A stretch of 61,195 nucleotides of DNA from an uncultured Bacilli bacterium (GCA_934096075.1 CAKOLN010000008.1:1-61195), one strand, 5' to 3'. Shown: positions 36,629 to 46,090, counted from the stretch's first letter. Numbers and translations are program-made. Notes: a model not told the origin generated them from the sequence alone.

Positions 36629-38023
36629 ATGAAACACGAAGATATAAAATGTATATTAAACAATAAAAAAGTATTTGCAAATGACGTTACAGTTTGTGGA
36701 TGGATAAAAGCAATAAGACGTTCAAAAAATGTATGTTTTTTAGAAATAAACGACGGTACAACATTAAAAAATTTGCAAGTGGTTATAGACTTAACAGATA
36801 AAAAAAATGCAGAAAAAATTTTGCAATTATCTTTAGGAAGTTCAGTATGTGTTAAAGGAGATATAGTAAGTTCTTTAAATCATAATCAAAATGTTGAAAT
36901 GAATTTAAACGAAATTAGTGTATTAGGAAAGTGTCCACAAGATTATCCAATACAAAAAAAGAAAACTAGTAAAGAATTTTTGAGAGAAATACCACATTTA
37001 AGATCAAGAACCAATACATTTAATGCAGTTTTTAGAGTAAGAAATGTATTAGCCAAAGCTACACATGATTATTTTCAATCTAATAACTTTACTTATGTTA
37101 ATACACCTATTATAACTGCTAGTGATTGTGAAGGAGCAGGAGAATTATTTAGAGTTACAACTTTAGATATAAATGAAGTTTCAAAAAATGAATTTAATAA
37201 AAATTTGGATCAAGATGATTTCTTTGGAAGAAAAGTAAACTTAACAGTTTCAGGACAATTAGAGGCAGAAGCAATGGCATCTTCATTTGGAAAGGTTTAT
37301 ACTTTTGGACCAACTTTTAGAGCTGAAAATTCCAATACTAAACGTCATGCTGCTGAATTTTGGCAAATAGAACCTGAAGTTGCTTTTGCTGATTTAAATG
37401 ATATAATGGACATTGCAACAGGCACTATAAAATATGTTATTGAAAGGGTATTAACAGAATGTAAGGATGAAATAGAATTCTTTACAAAATATTATGATAA
37501 AGATTTATACAATAGATTAAACAATGTTGTAAAAGAAAAATTTGCAAGATTAGAATATACTGATGCAATAAAAATTCTTTTAGATTCAAAAGAAAATTTT
37601 GAGTTTCCAGTTTACTGGGGATGCGACCTAAAAAGTGAACATGAAAGATATTTAACAGATGTTATATTTAAAAAACCAGTATTTATAATGAATTATCCAA
37701 AAGAATTAAAATCATTTTATATGAAAGAAAACAAAGATGGAAAAACAGTTGCATCAACCGATTTATTGGTTCCAGGAATAGGTGAAATTATCGGAGCAAG
37801 TCAAAGAGAAGATGATTATGAAATTCTTTTAAATAAAATTAAAAATCTAGGTATGACTTTAGAAGATTATAAATGGTATTTAGAATTAAGAAAATATGGT
37901 ACTGTACCACATAGTGGATTTGGTATTGGATTTGAGAGACTAGTTATGTATACCACTGGAATGGATAATATAAGAGATACTATTCCTTTTCCTAGGACAA
38001 AATGCAAAAAATTAAATTTATAA
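36629..38023 (+). CDS. Second asparaginyl-tRNA synthetase paralogue
   Basis: 464 aa, full length, with OB-fold (VTVCGWIKAIRRSKN) and complete catalytic core. Motif 2 FRAENSNTKRHAAEFW is the common bacterial form, and motif 3 GFGIGFERL is intact. It is clearly different from the T-box-controlled copy 6 kb upstream. It has no T-box but a strong promoter and GGGAGG before the ATG. Location at the end of a RiPP-type cluster suggests either self-resistance or a biosynthetic role. Confidence 0.93.
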   Translation: MKHEDIKCILNNKKVFANDVTVCGWIKAIRRSKNVCFLEINDGTTLKNLQVVIDLTDKKNAEKILQLSLGSSVCVKGDIVSSLNHNQNVEMNLNEISVLGKCPQDYPIQKKKTSKEFLREIPHLRSRTNTFNAVFRVRNVLAKATHDYFQSNNFTYVNTPIITASDCEGAGELFRVTTLDINEVSKNEFNKNLDQDDFFGRKVNLTVSGQLEAEAMASSFGKVYTFGPTFRAENSNTKRHAAEFWQIEPEVAFADLNDIMDIATGTIKYVIERVLTECKDEIEFFTKYYDKDLYNRLNNVVKEKFARLEYTDAIKILLDSKENFEFPVYWGCDLKSEHERYLTDVIFKKPVFIMNYPKELKSFYMKENKDGKTVASTDLLVPGIGEIIGASQREDDYEILLNKIKNLGMTLEDYKWYLELRKYGTVPHSGFGIGFERLVMYTTGMDNIRDTIPFPRTKCKKLNL

Positions 38024-38034
38024 AAGAGGTTAAA

Positions 38035-38391
38035 ATGAATATACAAGAAACAGAAATTGTAGGAATTAATTATACAAATAAAGTAACTATATATGCTTTA
38101 GAAGGAAAAGATAACAAATATTATTTTAGTGTATTACCTTATTCTAAAGAATCAGATTTTGTATCTAATGCGTTTGGTGCAACTCATGACTTAAAATTAG
38201 GTAAAACTGCATATATTACTCTTAATGATGATAAAGAAATAACAAGTATATCTTCTGAAAAAGAAACTTGTATTCTAGAATTGATTGTAAATACAAAAGG
38301 TGAATACAAAAATAATAGTATATCTAATAAAGAAGAATTAGCTAAATTAATAAGATATGAAATAGAAAATAATATCAAATTAATAAAATAA
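38035..38391 (+). CDS. Small hypothetical protein after AsnRS paralogue
   Basis: 118 aa, mixed alpha/beta, no membrane segment and no motif recognised. AAAGAGGT precedes the ATG, 11 bp after the AsnRS paralogue; an earlier in-frame ATG at 38002 overlaps the AsnRS gene. A terminator follows, so it is the last gene of the unit. Confidence 0.65.
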   Translation: MNIQETEIVGINYTNKVTIYALEGKDNKYYFSVLPYSKESDFVSNAFGATHDLKLGKTAYITLNDDKEITSISSEKETCILELIVNTKGEYKNNSISNKEELAKLIRYEIENNIKLIK

Positions 38392-38399
38392 ATAAATTA

Positions 38400-38428
38400 G
38401 TACAAGACTTAAATGTTTTGTACTTTTT
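38400..38428 (+). terminator. Terminator at end of cluster
   Basis: GTACAAGAC (38400-38408) pairs with GTTTTGTAC (38415-38423, one G-U), followed by five T. Confidence 0.85.
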
Positions 38429-38715
38429 ATATAAATTTGTTATAAAAATCAAAACATCATAAAATTTATGATGTTCTTAAATTTACAATTGAAATTACTT
38501 ATTACTCGCTAGCCACCCGAAGCGAGAAACATTTACTTTATGTTTAGTTCAACAATAATGTACTAAATATTATGCTAAAAGTCAATTAAAAAGTACAATA
38601 AATAACACATTTAATTGCAAAATAAAAACTTTGCTTGAATTTCTTTGAAAAACCTAAAAACTTATGTTATGATAAATAGTGATGATGGTAGTGCACTACC
38701 AGTAGGAGTGGTTAT
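38429..38715 (+). promoter_or_regulatory. Intergenic region with parE promoter and GC-rich hairpin
   Basis: It holds an ACATCAT/ATGATGT hairpin near the left end, a CTCGCT/AGCGAG hairpin with a 10-base loop (38505-38526), and the parE promoter. The promoter is -35 TTGAAA (38645-38650), 17-bp spacer and -10 TATGAT (38668-38673). No gene is visible. Confidence 0.65.
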
Positions 38716-40617
38716 ATGGCTTATGATGATAAATCGATAAAAATACTTGAAGGCTTAGAAGCTGTAAGAAAAAGACCAGGCATGTATATAGGATCAACTG
38801 ATAAAAGAGGGTTACATCATTTAGTATGGGAAATCGTTGATAATGCAGTTGATGAAGCAATAAATGGTTATGGTAAACTAATAAAAGTAACATTAACAAA
38901 ATCAGGCAGCATAAGAGTAAGTGATGAAGGAAGAGGTGTTCCTTGTGGTAAACATGAAAGTGGTAAATCAACACCTGAAGTAATCTATACTGTATTACAT
39001 GCTGGTGGCAAATTTGAAACAGGAGAATACAAAGTAAGTGGTGGTTTACACGGTGTTGGTGCTAGTGTTGTTAATGCCTTATCTAAAAAAATGATAGTTA
39101 CAATAAATCGTGATGGAGGAGAATATCAAATATCATTTAAAAATGGTGGAAATGTAGATGCTCCATTAAAGAAAATTGGAACAAGTAGAAAAACAGGAAC
39201 AACAGTAGAATTTTGGCCTGATGATACTATATTTGAAACAACTAAATTTAGTTTTACTACTATAAGTGAAAGAATGCAAGAGAGTGCTTTTTTAATAAGT
39301 GATTTAACAATCGAAGTAACAGATGAAATAAATGATAGAAGTGTAAGTTATCACTATGACAATGGACTAGTATCTTTTGTAGAATACATAAACGAAAATA
39401 AAACCCCATTACACAAAACTATAGATATAAATGGAAATAAAAATGATATAGATATCAATATAGCGATGTGTTATACAGATTCTTATAATGAAAACATAAT
39501 ATCATTTGTAAATAATGTAAAAACAATTGATGGTGGTACTCATGAAGTAGGATTTAAATCAGCTATTACAAAAGTATTTAATGAATACATAAAAAACAAT
39601 AACTTACTTAAAGGTAAAAATACAAGCTTAGAAGGATCTGATACAAGAGAAGGTTTAACTGCAGTAATAAGTGTTAAAGTACCAGAAGAAATACTTCAAT
39701 TTGAAGGACAAACTAAAGGTAAATTGGGTACACCTAGTGCTAAAACAGCAGTAGAAAGTATAGTTTATGAAAAATTAAGTTACTATTTAGAAGAAAATAA
39801 AAGTGTAGCAAACTTAATAATGGATAAAGCTCTTAAAAGTAAAGTTGCGCGTGAAGCAGCAAGAAAAGCGAGAGAAGAAGCTAGAAATGGTAAAAGTAAA
39901 AGTAATAAAGATAGAATAACTAATGGTAAACTTACTAAAGCAAGTGGTAAAGATAAAACTAAAAATGAATTATTCTTAGTAGAAGGAGATTCAGCTGGAG
40001 GAAGTGCTAAAACAGGAAGAAATCGTGAAACTCAAGCAATCTTACCATTAAGAGGTAAAGTACTTAACTGTGAAAAAGCAAGTACTAATGATATAAATAG
40101 TAATGAAGAGTTAAACACAATAATACAAACTATAGGCGCCGGTATAGGAAATGATTTTAATCCTAGTGATTCTAACTATGGTAAAGTTATAATAATGACC
40201 GATGCTGATGATGATGGAGCGCATATTCAAGTATTACTTGTAACATTCTTCTATAGATTTATGAAAGGTTTGATTGAAAATGGTATGCTTTATATAGCTA
40301 ATCCACCATTATATAGTTTAGAAACTGGTAAAACTAAAGAATACATACAAACTGATGAAGAACTTAATGAGAAAAGAAAACTTATTAAAGGACAATATAA
40401 AATAAATAGATTTAAAGGACTTGGTGAAATGGATTCAGATGAATTATTTGAAACTACTATGGATCCTAAAAATAGAAGTTTAATAAGAGTAACAATAGAA
40501 GATGCTATGTTAGCAGAAAAAAGAGTAAGTGTACTTATGGGAGATAAAGTTGATCCTAGAAAAGAATGGATTAATGAAAATGTAGACTTTACTTTAGAAG
40601 ATGATTTTAGGAGGTAG
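38716..40617 (+). CDS. parE: DNA topoisomerase IV subunit B
   Basis: 633 aa GHKL ATPase subunit: EAVRKRPGMYIGST, EIVDNAVDEA, GGLHGVGASVVNAL, TOPRIM EGDSAGGSAK and DADDDGAHI. The motif KLGTPSA after EGQTKG favours ParE over GyrB, whose counterpart is KLGNSE. It heads the parE-parC operon. Confidence 0.93.
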   Translation: MAYDDKSIKILEGLEAVRKRPGMYIGSTDKRGLHHLVWEIVDNAVDEAINGYGKLIKVTLTKSGSIRVSDEGRGVPCGKHESGKSTPEVIYTVLHAGGKFETGEYKVSGGLHGVGASVVNALSKKMIVTINRDGGEYQISFKNGGNVDAPLKKIGTSRKTGTTVEFWPDDTIFETTKFSFTTISERMQESAFLISDLTIEVTDEINDRSVSYHYDNGLVSFVEYINENKTPLHKTIDINGNKNDIDINIAMCYTDSYNENIISFVNNVKTIDGGTHEVGFKSAITKVFNEYIKNNNLLKGKNTSLEGSDTREGLTAVISVKVPEEILQFEGQTKGKLGTPSAKTAVESIVYEKLSYYLEENKSVANLIMDKALKSKVAREAARKAREEARNGKSKSNKDRITNGKLTKASGKDKTKNELFLVEGDSAGGSAKTGRNRETQAILPLRGKVLNCEKASTNDINSNEELNTIIQTIGAGIGNDFNPSDSNYGKVIIMTDADDDGAHIQVLLVTFFYRFMKGLIENGMLYIANPPLYSLETGKTKEYIQTDEELNEKRKLIKGQYKINRFKGLGEMDSDELFETTMDPKNRSLIRVTIEDAMLAEKRVSVLMGDKVDPRKEWINENVDFTLEDDFRR

Positions 40618-40619
40618 TT

Positions 40620-43175
40620 ATGGCAAAAAAGACAAATGAATCAATTGTAGAAAAAATATATGACTATACCCTAGAAGAAATAATGGGGGATAGATTTGGA
40701 AGATATGCTAAAAGTATAATTCAAGACCGTGCAATACCAGATGTAAGAGATGGACTAAAGCCTGTTCAAAGAAGAATACTTTGGAGTATGTATGAATCTA
40801 AAAATACTTATGATAAGCCATTTAGAAAAAGTGCTAAGGCGGTTGGAGATATCATGGGACATTATCATCCTCATGGTGATTCTTCAATATATGATGCATT
40901 AGTAAGATTAAGTCAACCATGGAAAATGAGAGAATGTTTAGTAGAAATACATGGTAATAATGGTTCAATAGATGGAGATGGTCCAGCAGCAAGTCGTTAT
41001 ACTGAAGCAAGATTATCTAAAATAGCAAATGAAATGCTAAAAGATATAAATAAAGATACAGTAAAAATGACACTTAACTATAGTGATGAAGACTTAGAAC
41101 CTACTGTACTACCAGCACATTTTCCAGCACTTTTAGTTAATGGTTCGACTGGTATAAGCGCAGGTTACGCTACTAACATACCACCTCATAACTTAAGTGA
41201 AGTAATAGATGCAACAATAAAAAGAATAGATAGTCCTAACTGTAGATTAGATACAATATTAGAAATAATAAAAGGACCAGACTTTCCTACTGGAGGTGTA
41301 GTAGAAGGTAAACAAGGATTAATAGATGCTTATACAACAGGTAAAGGTAGAGTAGTATTAAAAGCTAACTATGAAATAATAGAAGAAAAAAATAAAAAAC
41401 AGATACTAATAAAAGAAATACCTTATGAAGTATTAAAAGAATCTTTAAAGAAAAAAATAGAAGACATAAAATGTGACAAAAAAATAGATGGTATAGTTGA
41501 AGTAATAGATGAATCTGACAAAGTAAATCTTGCTAGATTAGTAATTGAACTAAAAAAAGATGCAGATGCTAACCTTATAATTAACTACTTACTTAAAAAT
41601 ACTGAATTACAAATAAACTATAACTTTAATGTAGTCGCTATTGATAATAAAAGACCTAGAGTACTAGGTATATTAGACATATTAGATGCATTTATATCTC
41701 ATAAAAAAGAAGTAGTAATAAATAGATGTAATTTTGATTTAGAACATGCTAAAAAAAGAATGCATATAGTAGAAGGGTTTATAAAAGCATTAGATATACT
41801 AGATGAAGTAATAAAAACTATTAGAAAAAGTAAAAATAAAAGTGATGCTATAGAAAATTTAGTAAAAGAATATGACTTTACTAATGAACAAGCAACAGCT
41901 ATAGTAATGATGCAACTATATAAATTAACTAATACTGATGTAACTGATTTAAAAAATGAATATGAAGAATTAATGAAAACAATAGAATATTTAAATAGTG
42001 TACTAAGTGATGAAAACATATTAAAAGGTGTAATGAAAGATGAATTAAGACAAATAAAGAAAGATTTTGGTACACCAAGAAGAACTATAATAAAAGATGA
42101 AATAACTGAAATTAAAATAGATGAATTATCTATGATACCTAAAGAAGACTATATAGTTAGTGTAAGTAAAAGTGGTTATATTAAGAAAGTTAGTATTAAG
42201 AGTTATAATGCTAGTAAAGATACTCCTTATGGTATTAAAGAAGGAGACTACTTATTAGGACTATATAAAATAAATAATATAGATACACTAATATTAATAA
42301 CTAATCTAGGTAATTATTGTTATTTACCAATAAGAGATATAACAGAAAATAAATATAAAGATATTGGTAAACATATAAGTAGTTATATTCCACTTAGTGA
42401 AGGAGAAGTAATAGTAAGTTCATTTGGAATAAAAGATTTTGATAATAGAACTATAACATTATTTAGTAAAGATGGTATGGTTAAAAGAACTGAACTTAAT
42501 ACATTGCCAGTAACTAGATATTCTAAACCTATGACTATATTTAAATTAAAAGATAATGATTTAGTAGTAGCTTCTAGTATTAATGAGGGTGATGTATATA
42601 TAGTTACTAAAAATGGTTTTGCTCTTAAATTTAATAAAGATGAAATACCAGTAGTAGGACCTAAAGCGAGTGGAGTAAAAGGTATTAAATTAAATGATGA
42701 TGAAGTAATAAATGGATTTATAACTAATACTACTCATGAATATATAACATTATTTACTGATAAAAATACTGCTAAAAGAGTTAAATTAGATGAAATAGAA
42801 TTCTCTAAGAGAAGTTTAAAGGGAGATAATATATTAAAAAGTCCTAAGTCTAAAAAATATGATATAGTTAAATCTTATGCAGGTACTTCTAAAACAAATT
42901 ATGGTATAATTACTGGAGATACTAATTTAATAAAATCTAGTGATATAAATATAATGGATAAACAAAGTACAGGTAGTGTATTTGAAAAAACTAGTGTAAC
43001 AGATGTATTTAAAGAAGCTAGACTTAAAGTAATTGAAGATGTTACTAAAGATGAAGTTAAAGAAAATGAAATAAAGAAAATACCTAAAGAAAAAATAAAA
43101 AATGAAGAAAAACCTAAAGAAGTAGTATATGAAACAATGACTATGAGTGACTTCTTTGATGAATTTAAAATATAG
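40620..43175 (+). CDS. parC: DNA topoisomerase IV subunit A
   Basis: 851 aa. It begins with the ParC-like LEEIMGDRFGRYAKSIIQ and RAIPDVRDGLKPVQRRIL. The catalytic Tyr is in AASRYTEAR, and a C-terminal beta-pinwheel is followed by a charged Lys/Glu tail. It starts 2 bp after parE with GGAGG inside the parE end. It resolves chromosome catenanes with ParE. Confidence 0.93.
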   Translation: MAKKTNESIVEKIYDYTLEEIMGDRFGRYAKSIIQDRAIPDVRDGLKPVQRRILWSMYESKNTYDKPFRKSAKAVGDIMGHYHPHGDSSIYDALVRLSQPWKMRECLVEIHGNNGSIDGDGPAASRYTEARLSKIANEMLKDINKDTVKMTLNYSDEDLEPTVLPAHFPALLVNGSTGISAGYATNIPPHNLSEVIDATIKRIDSPNCRLDTILEIIKGPDFPTGGVVEGKQGLIDAYTTGKGRVVLKANYEIIEEKNKKQILIKEIPYEVLKESLKKKIEDIKCDKKIDGIVEVIDESDKVNLARLVIELKKDADANLIINYLLKNTELQINYNFNVVAIDNKRPRVLGILDILDAFISHKKEVVINRCNFDLEHAKKRMHIVEGFIKALDILDEVIKTIRKSKNKSDAIENLVKEYDFTNEQATAIVMMQLYKLTNTDVTDLKNEYEELMKTIEYLNSVLSDENILKGVMKDELRQIKKDFGTPRRTIIKDEITEIKIDELSMIPKEDYIVSVSKSGYIKKVSIKSYNASKDTPYGIKEGDYLLGLYKINNIDTLILITNLGNYCYLPIRDITENKYKDIGKHISSYIPLSEGEVIVSSFGIKDFDNRTITLFSKDGMVKRTELNTLPVTRYSKPMTIFKLKDNDLVVASSINEGDVYIVTKNGFALKFNKDEIPVVGPKASGVKGIKLNDDEVINGFITNTTHEYITLFTDKNTAKRVKLDEIEFSKRSLKGDNILKSPKSKKYDIVKSYAGTSKTNYGIITGDTNLIKSSDINIMDKQSTGSVFEKTSVTDVFKEARLKVIEDVTKDEVKENEIKKIPKEKIKNEEKPKEVVYETMTMSDFFDEFKI

Positions 43176-43183
43176 AATATTAA

Positions 43184-43209
43184 ACATAGATTTATTGTCT
43201 ATGTTTTTT
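43184..43209 (+). terminator. Terminator after parC
   Basis: ACATAGA (43184-43190) pairs with TCTATGT (43198-43204), followed by T. Confidence 0.85.
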
Positions 43210-43210
43210 G

Positions 43211-43239
43211 TTGAATTAAAAATTCTTAAGTGATAAAAT
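43211..43239 (+). promoter_or_regulatory. Promoter of hypothetical gene 43263
   Basis: -35 TTGAAT (43211-43216), 17-bp spacer, -10 TAAAAT (43234-43239). Confidence 0.7.
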
Positions 43240-43262
43240 ATAATAAATTTATGGAGGCATAT

Positions 43263-43808
43263 ATGAAAAACGTAGTAGAGTTAAAGAACGCATTTGATAA
43301 TAAAGATGAAGAAAAATTTACTCAAATATTTAAACAAATAGAGTCTGATTTGAAAACTATAAGAGATGAATATTATAAAAAGAAAATAAGTAAATATTCA
43401 AGTTCTTTTTGTAATCCAATAACTGAAATGAGAATAAGTTCTGAATGTTTAAGTTTAGAATTAAAACATAATATAAAATTATATCAAATATCAAATTTAT
43501 ATTCTTTAAATTCAAAGAAACAAATTTTATTAGAAAGAATGCTAAAGATACTTAATTACATTAGAGATAATATCCGTAATTCAATAATGATGAGTAAAGA
43601 AGTATACTATCCATTACTTTCTGAACAATTGATGCTTGATGAGATACAAAGTGAATTAGATGACTTAATAAAATTTTATAGAATCGCAAAAAGAGAAAAT
43701 TATACTAAAGGAATTACTTATGTAACTAATAGACTAAAAGAATTAAATTATACTTCAATTGAAGATTTAACAAACAAAATTGATACAAAAAGTTTAAATC
43801 AAAGTTAA
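43263..43808 (+). CDS. Hypothetical helical protein
   Basis: 181 aa, almost wholly helical, highly charged, with no signal or motif recognised. The start at 43263 follows GGAGG; an earlier frame opening at 43230 has no ribosome site. It is a single gene with its own promoter, placed just before the first complete poly-G leader element. Confidence 0.6.
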   Translation: MKNVVELKNAFDNKDEEKFTQIFKQIESDLKTIRDEYYKKKISKYSSSFCNPITEMRISSECLSLELKHNIKLYQISNLYSLNSKKQILLERMLKILNYIRDNIRNSIMMSKEVYYPLLSEQLMLDEIQSELDDLIKFYRIAKRENYTKGITYVTNRLKELNYTSIEDLTNKIDTKSLNQS

Positions 43809-43823
43809 ATTCACCACAACCTC

Positions 43824-43852
43824 TTGAATAAAAGTAGATGATTTGATAAAAT
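43824..43852 (+). promoter_or_regulatory. Promoter of poly-G leader element A
   Basis: -35 TTGAAT (43824-43829), 17-bp spacer, -10 TAAAAT (43847-43852), the same layout as the three other copies. Confidence 0.85.
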
Positions 43853-43885
43853 TAAAATGTAAAAAATAAAGGAGTAAACGAAACT

Positions 43886-43954
43886 ATGAAAGAACTAATT
43901 CTCTTTGAATCAAGTACCAAACTTGGTACGAATTTCGGGGGGGGTTATTATTAA
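43886..43954 (+). CDS. Leader peptide A with 8-G tract
   Basis: A 22-residue ORF, MKELILFES...KLGTNF then GGGYY, preceded by AAAGGAG. The eight G (43937-43944) are followed by TTATTATTAA, giving an immediate stop. Nine G would extend the frame to a TAG at 43990-43992 within the terminator's 5' arm. Seven or ten would stop at the TAA at 43956-43958. The start codon lies in AAACTATGA (43881-43889), which can pair with TCATAGTTT (43962-43970). An inner hairpin GTACCAA/TTGGTAC lies at 43914-43929. Confidence 0.7.
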   Translation: MKELILFESSTKLGTNFGGGYY

Positions 43955-43983
43955 CTAACTCTCATAGTTTTTGTTTTACATTA

Positions 43984-44013
43984 AATTCATAGGTACAAGT
44001 CTATGGATTTTTT
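43984..44013 (+). terminator. Attenuator terminator of element A
   Basis: AATTCATAG (43984-43992) pairs with CTATGGATT (44001-44009, one G-U pair), with six T. It lies between the leader ORF and the surface-protein start, so it would stop most transcripts unless disrupted. Confidence 0.75.
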
Positions 44014-44038
44014 CGTGTGTGAGAAAAGAGGTAAAGGT

Positions 44039-45826
44039 ATGAAATTTATAAAAACAAAAACAGGTATATTCTATACAATAACATTTCTATTAATAATGGT
44101 ATTATCATTAAGTTATGCATCATTTAAAATAATAACAAATGAATATAAAGTAACTGATTTAAGAATAGGAAACTTAATGTATGGAATAGAAATAAGTAGT
44201 TTAGGAGGAGAAGAAACAATAAGTGGAAATACAGTTAGTTTATCATCAGGAAAAGTAACTGCAGTAGAAATAAAAATAAATAGTTTAAATAGTATAATAA
44301 GTAACTATGGAGTAGACTATAAAATAACAAGTGGAGAAGGAAAAGTATATTATGGAAGTACAACAATAGATAAAGTAAGTGATACAATAGATAACTATAA
44401 TACATCGACAACAAAAATAGTAAAAGTATTCATAGAAGCAACAACAGATATAACAGTAGAATTCAATATAAGTGGAGGATATCAATATAATACAAAAGTA
44501 GAAGAGAAAACAGGATATACAAGAATAGCTGAAATGTATACAGATTCATTTAAAGTAACAATGAATGTAACAAATGGAACATCAGATGCAGTAAGTAAAA
44601 CAACAACATTCAATGGAAGTACAACATTCACAATAACACCAAATGAAGGATATACATTAGAAGAGGCAGAGGTAAATTGTACAGGAGGAACATTAACAAA
44701 TAATATCATAACAATAACTAATATAAGAAAAAATATAACATGTGAAGTAACACTACAAGAGGATGGACCATTCAAATCAGGAACATTGGCAGCACAAATA
44801 CTAATAGATAATCCAACAGTGAGTGAAAGAACAGACTTTAGTGTAACAAATACAGCAACAACAACAGGAACAATATATCAAACAAATAAAACAGAAGATG
44901 GAAGTACAGTGTATTATTATTCAGGAAATACAACAAATAACTGGGTAAAATTTGGAAATTTCTACTGGAGAATAATAAGAACAAATGAAGATAAAAGTGT
45001 GAGATTGCTATTTTCAGGCACGAGTCATGATACAACAAGTGGTTATATAAATAATAACACAGCCTTCAATTCAACTAGAGATATAGACCCAATGTATGTA
45101 GGGTATATGTATGGAACAAGTGGCTCATTAGCAAATAATAGAACAAATACAAATGACAGCACAATAAAATCAACAATAGATAGTTGGTATGAAAGTAATT
45201 TACTTACCAATTACGATAAATATATAAGTAAAACATCAATATATTGCAGTGACAGGAGCATAGGAGGTGGAACATATAATATAAGCAATGCAAATTTCTA
45301 TTTTGGGGCAAAAACGAGATTAGATGATAATAAAACACCCTCATATAAACGTGGTGCAAATACAAGCAGTGGACTATTTGAAAGTACACAAGCAATTGCC
45401 GATAAATTTAGTGCAAGTACAGCTAATGGAGGAAACGGACAACTTACATATCCAATAGCACTTATGACTGCAGACGAAGTATCTTTTGCAGGTGGATTAT
45501 ACTATACAAACGTAAGCTCTTCTGTATGGTATTATGCAAATAGTCAAGGATTTTCAATAACTTCTAGTTATAGATGGTGGTTACTTTCTCCTTGTGGTAG
45601 ATTTAAAGAAAATCCTCAAAGTGTTGAGTATTATTTAGGTGTATTTAGTGCGGATGGTGGATATGCTAGAGGGCGCTTATATTATAGCGCGTATGCTTAT
45701 TATACAGATGCCGTTCGTCCGGCTATAAGCTTAAAAGCATGTGTTAAATATTCATCAGGCAATGGAACATCATCTAGTCCATATGAAGTAACAATAGATG
45801 ATACATGTGCAAGTGCTGAAAATTAG
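44039..45826 (+). CDS. SipW-type surface protein with (V)RP module
   Basis: 595 aa. The N-terminal membrane segment ends in LSLSYASFKI, typical of SipW-dependent signal peptides. Residues about 190-240 form an InlB/Big-like repeat (GYTLEEAEVNCTGG). The C-terminal module has NWVKFGNFYWRIIRTNED, MYGTSGS, LTYPIALMTADEVSFAGG, WWLLSP and AVRPAISLKAC. GAGGTAAAGGT precedes the ATG; the longer frame upstream would start within the terminator. It is controlled by leader element A. The role is probably surface display; the ligand is unknown. Confidence 0.85.
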   Translation: MKFIKTKTGIFYTITFLLIMVLSLSYASFKIITNEYKVTDLRIGNLMYGIEISSLGGEETISGNTVSLSSGKVTAVEIKINSLNSIISNYGVDYKITSGEGKVYYGSTTIDKVSDTIDNYNTSTTKIVKVFIEATTDITVEFNISGGYQYNTKVEEKTGYTRIAEMYTDSFKVTMNVTNGTSDAVSKTTTFNGSTTFTITPNEGYTLEEAEVNCTGGTLTNNIITITNIRKNITCEVTLQEDGPFKSGTLAAQILIDNPTVSERTDFSVTNTATTTGTIYQTNKTEDGSTVYYYSGNTTNNWVKFGNFYWRIIRTNEDKSVRLLFSGTSHDTTSGYINNNTAFNSTRDIDPMYVGYMYGTSGSLANNRTNTNDSTIKSTIDSWYESNLLTNYDKYISKTSIYCSDRSIGGGTYNISNANFYFGAKTRLDDNKTPSYKRGANTSSGLFESTQAIADKFSASTANGGNGQLTYPIALMTADEVSFAGGLYYTNVSSSVWYYANSQGFSITSSYRWWLLSPCGRFKENPQSVEYYLGVFSADGGYARGRLYYSAYAYYTDAVRPAISLKACVKYSSGNGTSSSPYEVTIDDTCASAEN

Positions 45827-45834
45827 GTGACAAT

Positions 45835-46065
45835 ATGATAACGGAAAATGAACTTAAAATGATAATAGGATATAATGTAAAGAAATATAGAAAGCAAAAT
45901 GGGTTAACCCAAAAAGAATTATCTAAACTAATTAGAGTATCAACTCCACTTTTAGGATCACTTGAAAGTAAAAATATAATACAAGGAATAAGTGTATATA
46001 CACTATATAAAATAAGTAAAGCATTGGATGTAACTGTTGATAAATTTTTCATCAAAACCTCTTGA
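45835..46065 (+). CDS. XRE-family helix-turn-helix regulator
   Basis: 76 aa, a lone HTH_3 domain: IGYNVKKYRKQNGLTQKELSKLI, then STPLLGSLES and IYTLYKISKALDVTVDKF-type ends. It lies 8 bp after the surface gene with AGGTGAC upstream. Its stop codon TGA is part of the -35 box of leader element B. Regulation of the surface genes is plausible but unproven. Confidence 0.88.
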   Translation: MITENELKMIIGYNVKKYRKQNGLTQKELSKLIRVSTPLLGSLESKNIIQGISVYTLYKISKALDVTVDKFFIKTS

Positions 46066-46090
46066 ATAACAACGGATGATTTGATAAAAT
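46062..46090 (+). promoter_or_regulatory. Promoter of poly-G leader element B
   Basis: -35 TTGAAT (46062-46067), 17-bp spacer, -10 TAAAAT (46085-46090). It overlaps the end of the XRE gene. Confidence 0.85.

Noticed and set aside
44003..44038. Upstream in-frame ATG/TTG starts for the surface genes (44003, 46210, 52891)
   Set aside because: They lie within or before the terminator hairpin and lack ribosome sites. The ATGs at 44039, 46279 and 52960 have good sites directly before a signal-peptide sequence.
43886..44041. Poly-G tract as a classical translational on/off switch fusing the leader to the surface protein
   Set aside because: The frame that would match the structural gene (7 or 10 G) meets a TAA about 2-3 codons after the tract in every copy, so no fusion protein can form. 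Attenuation explains the layout better.
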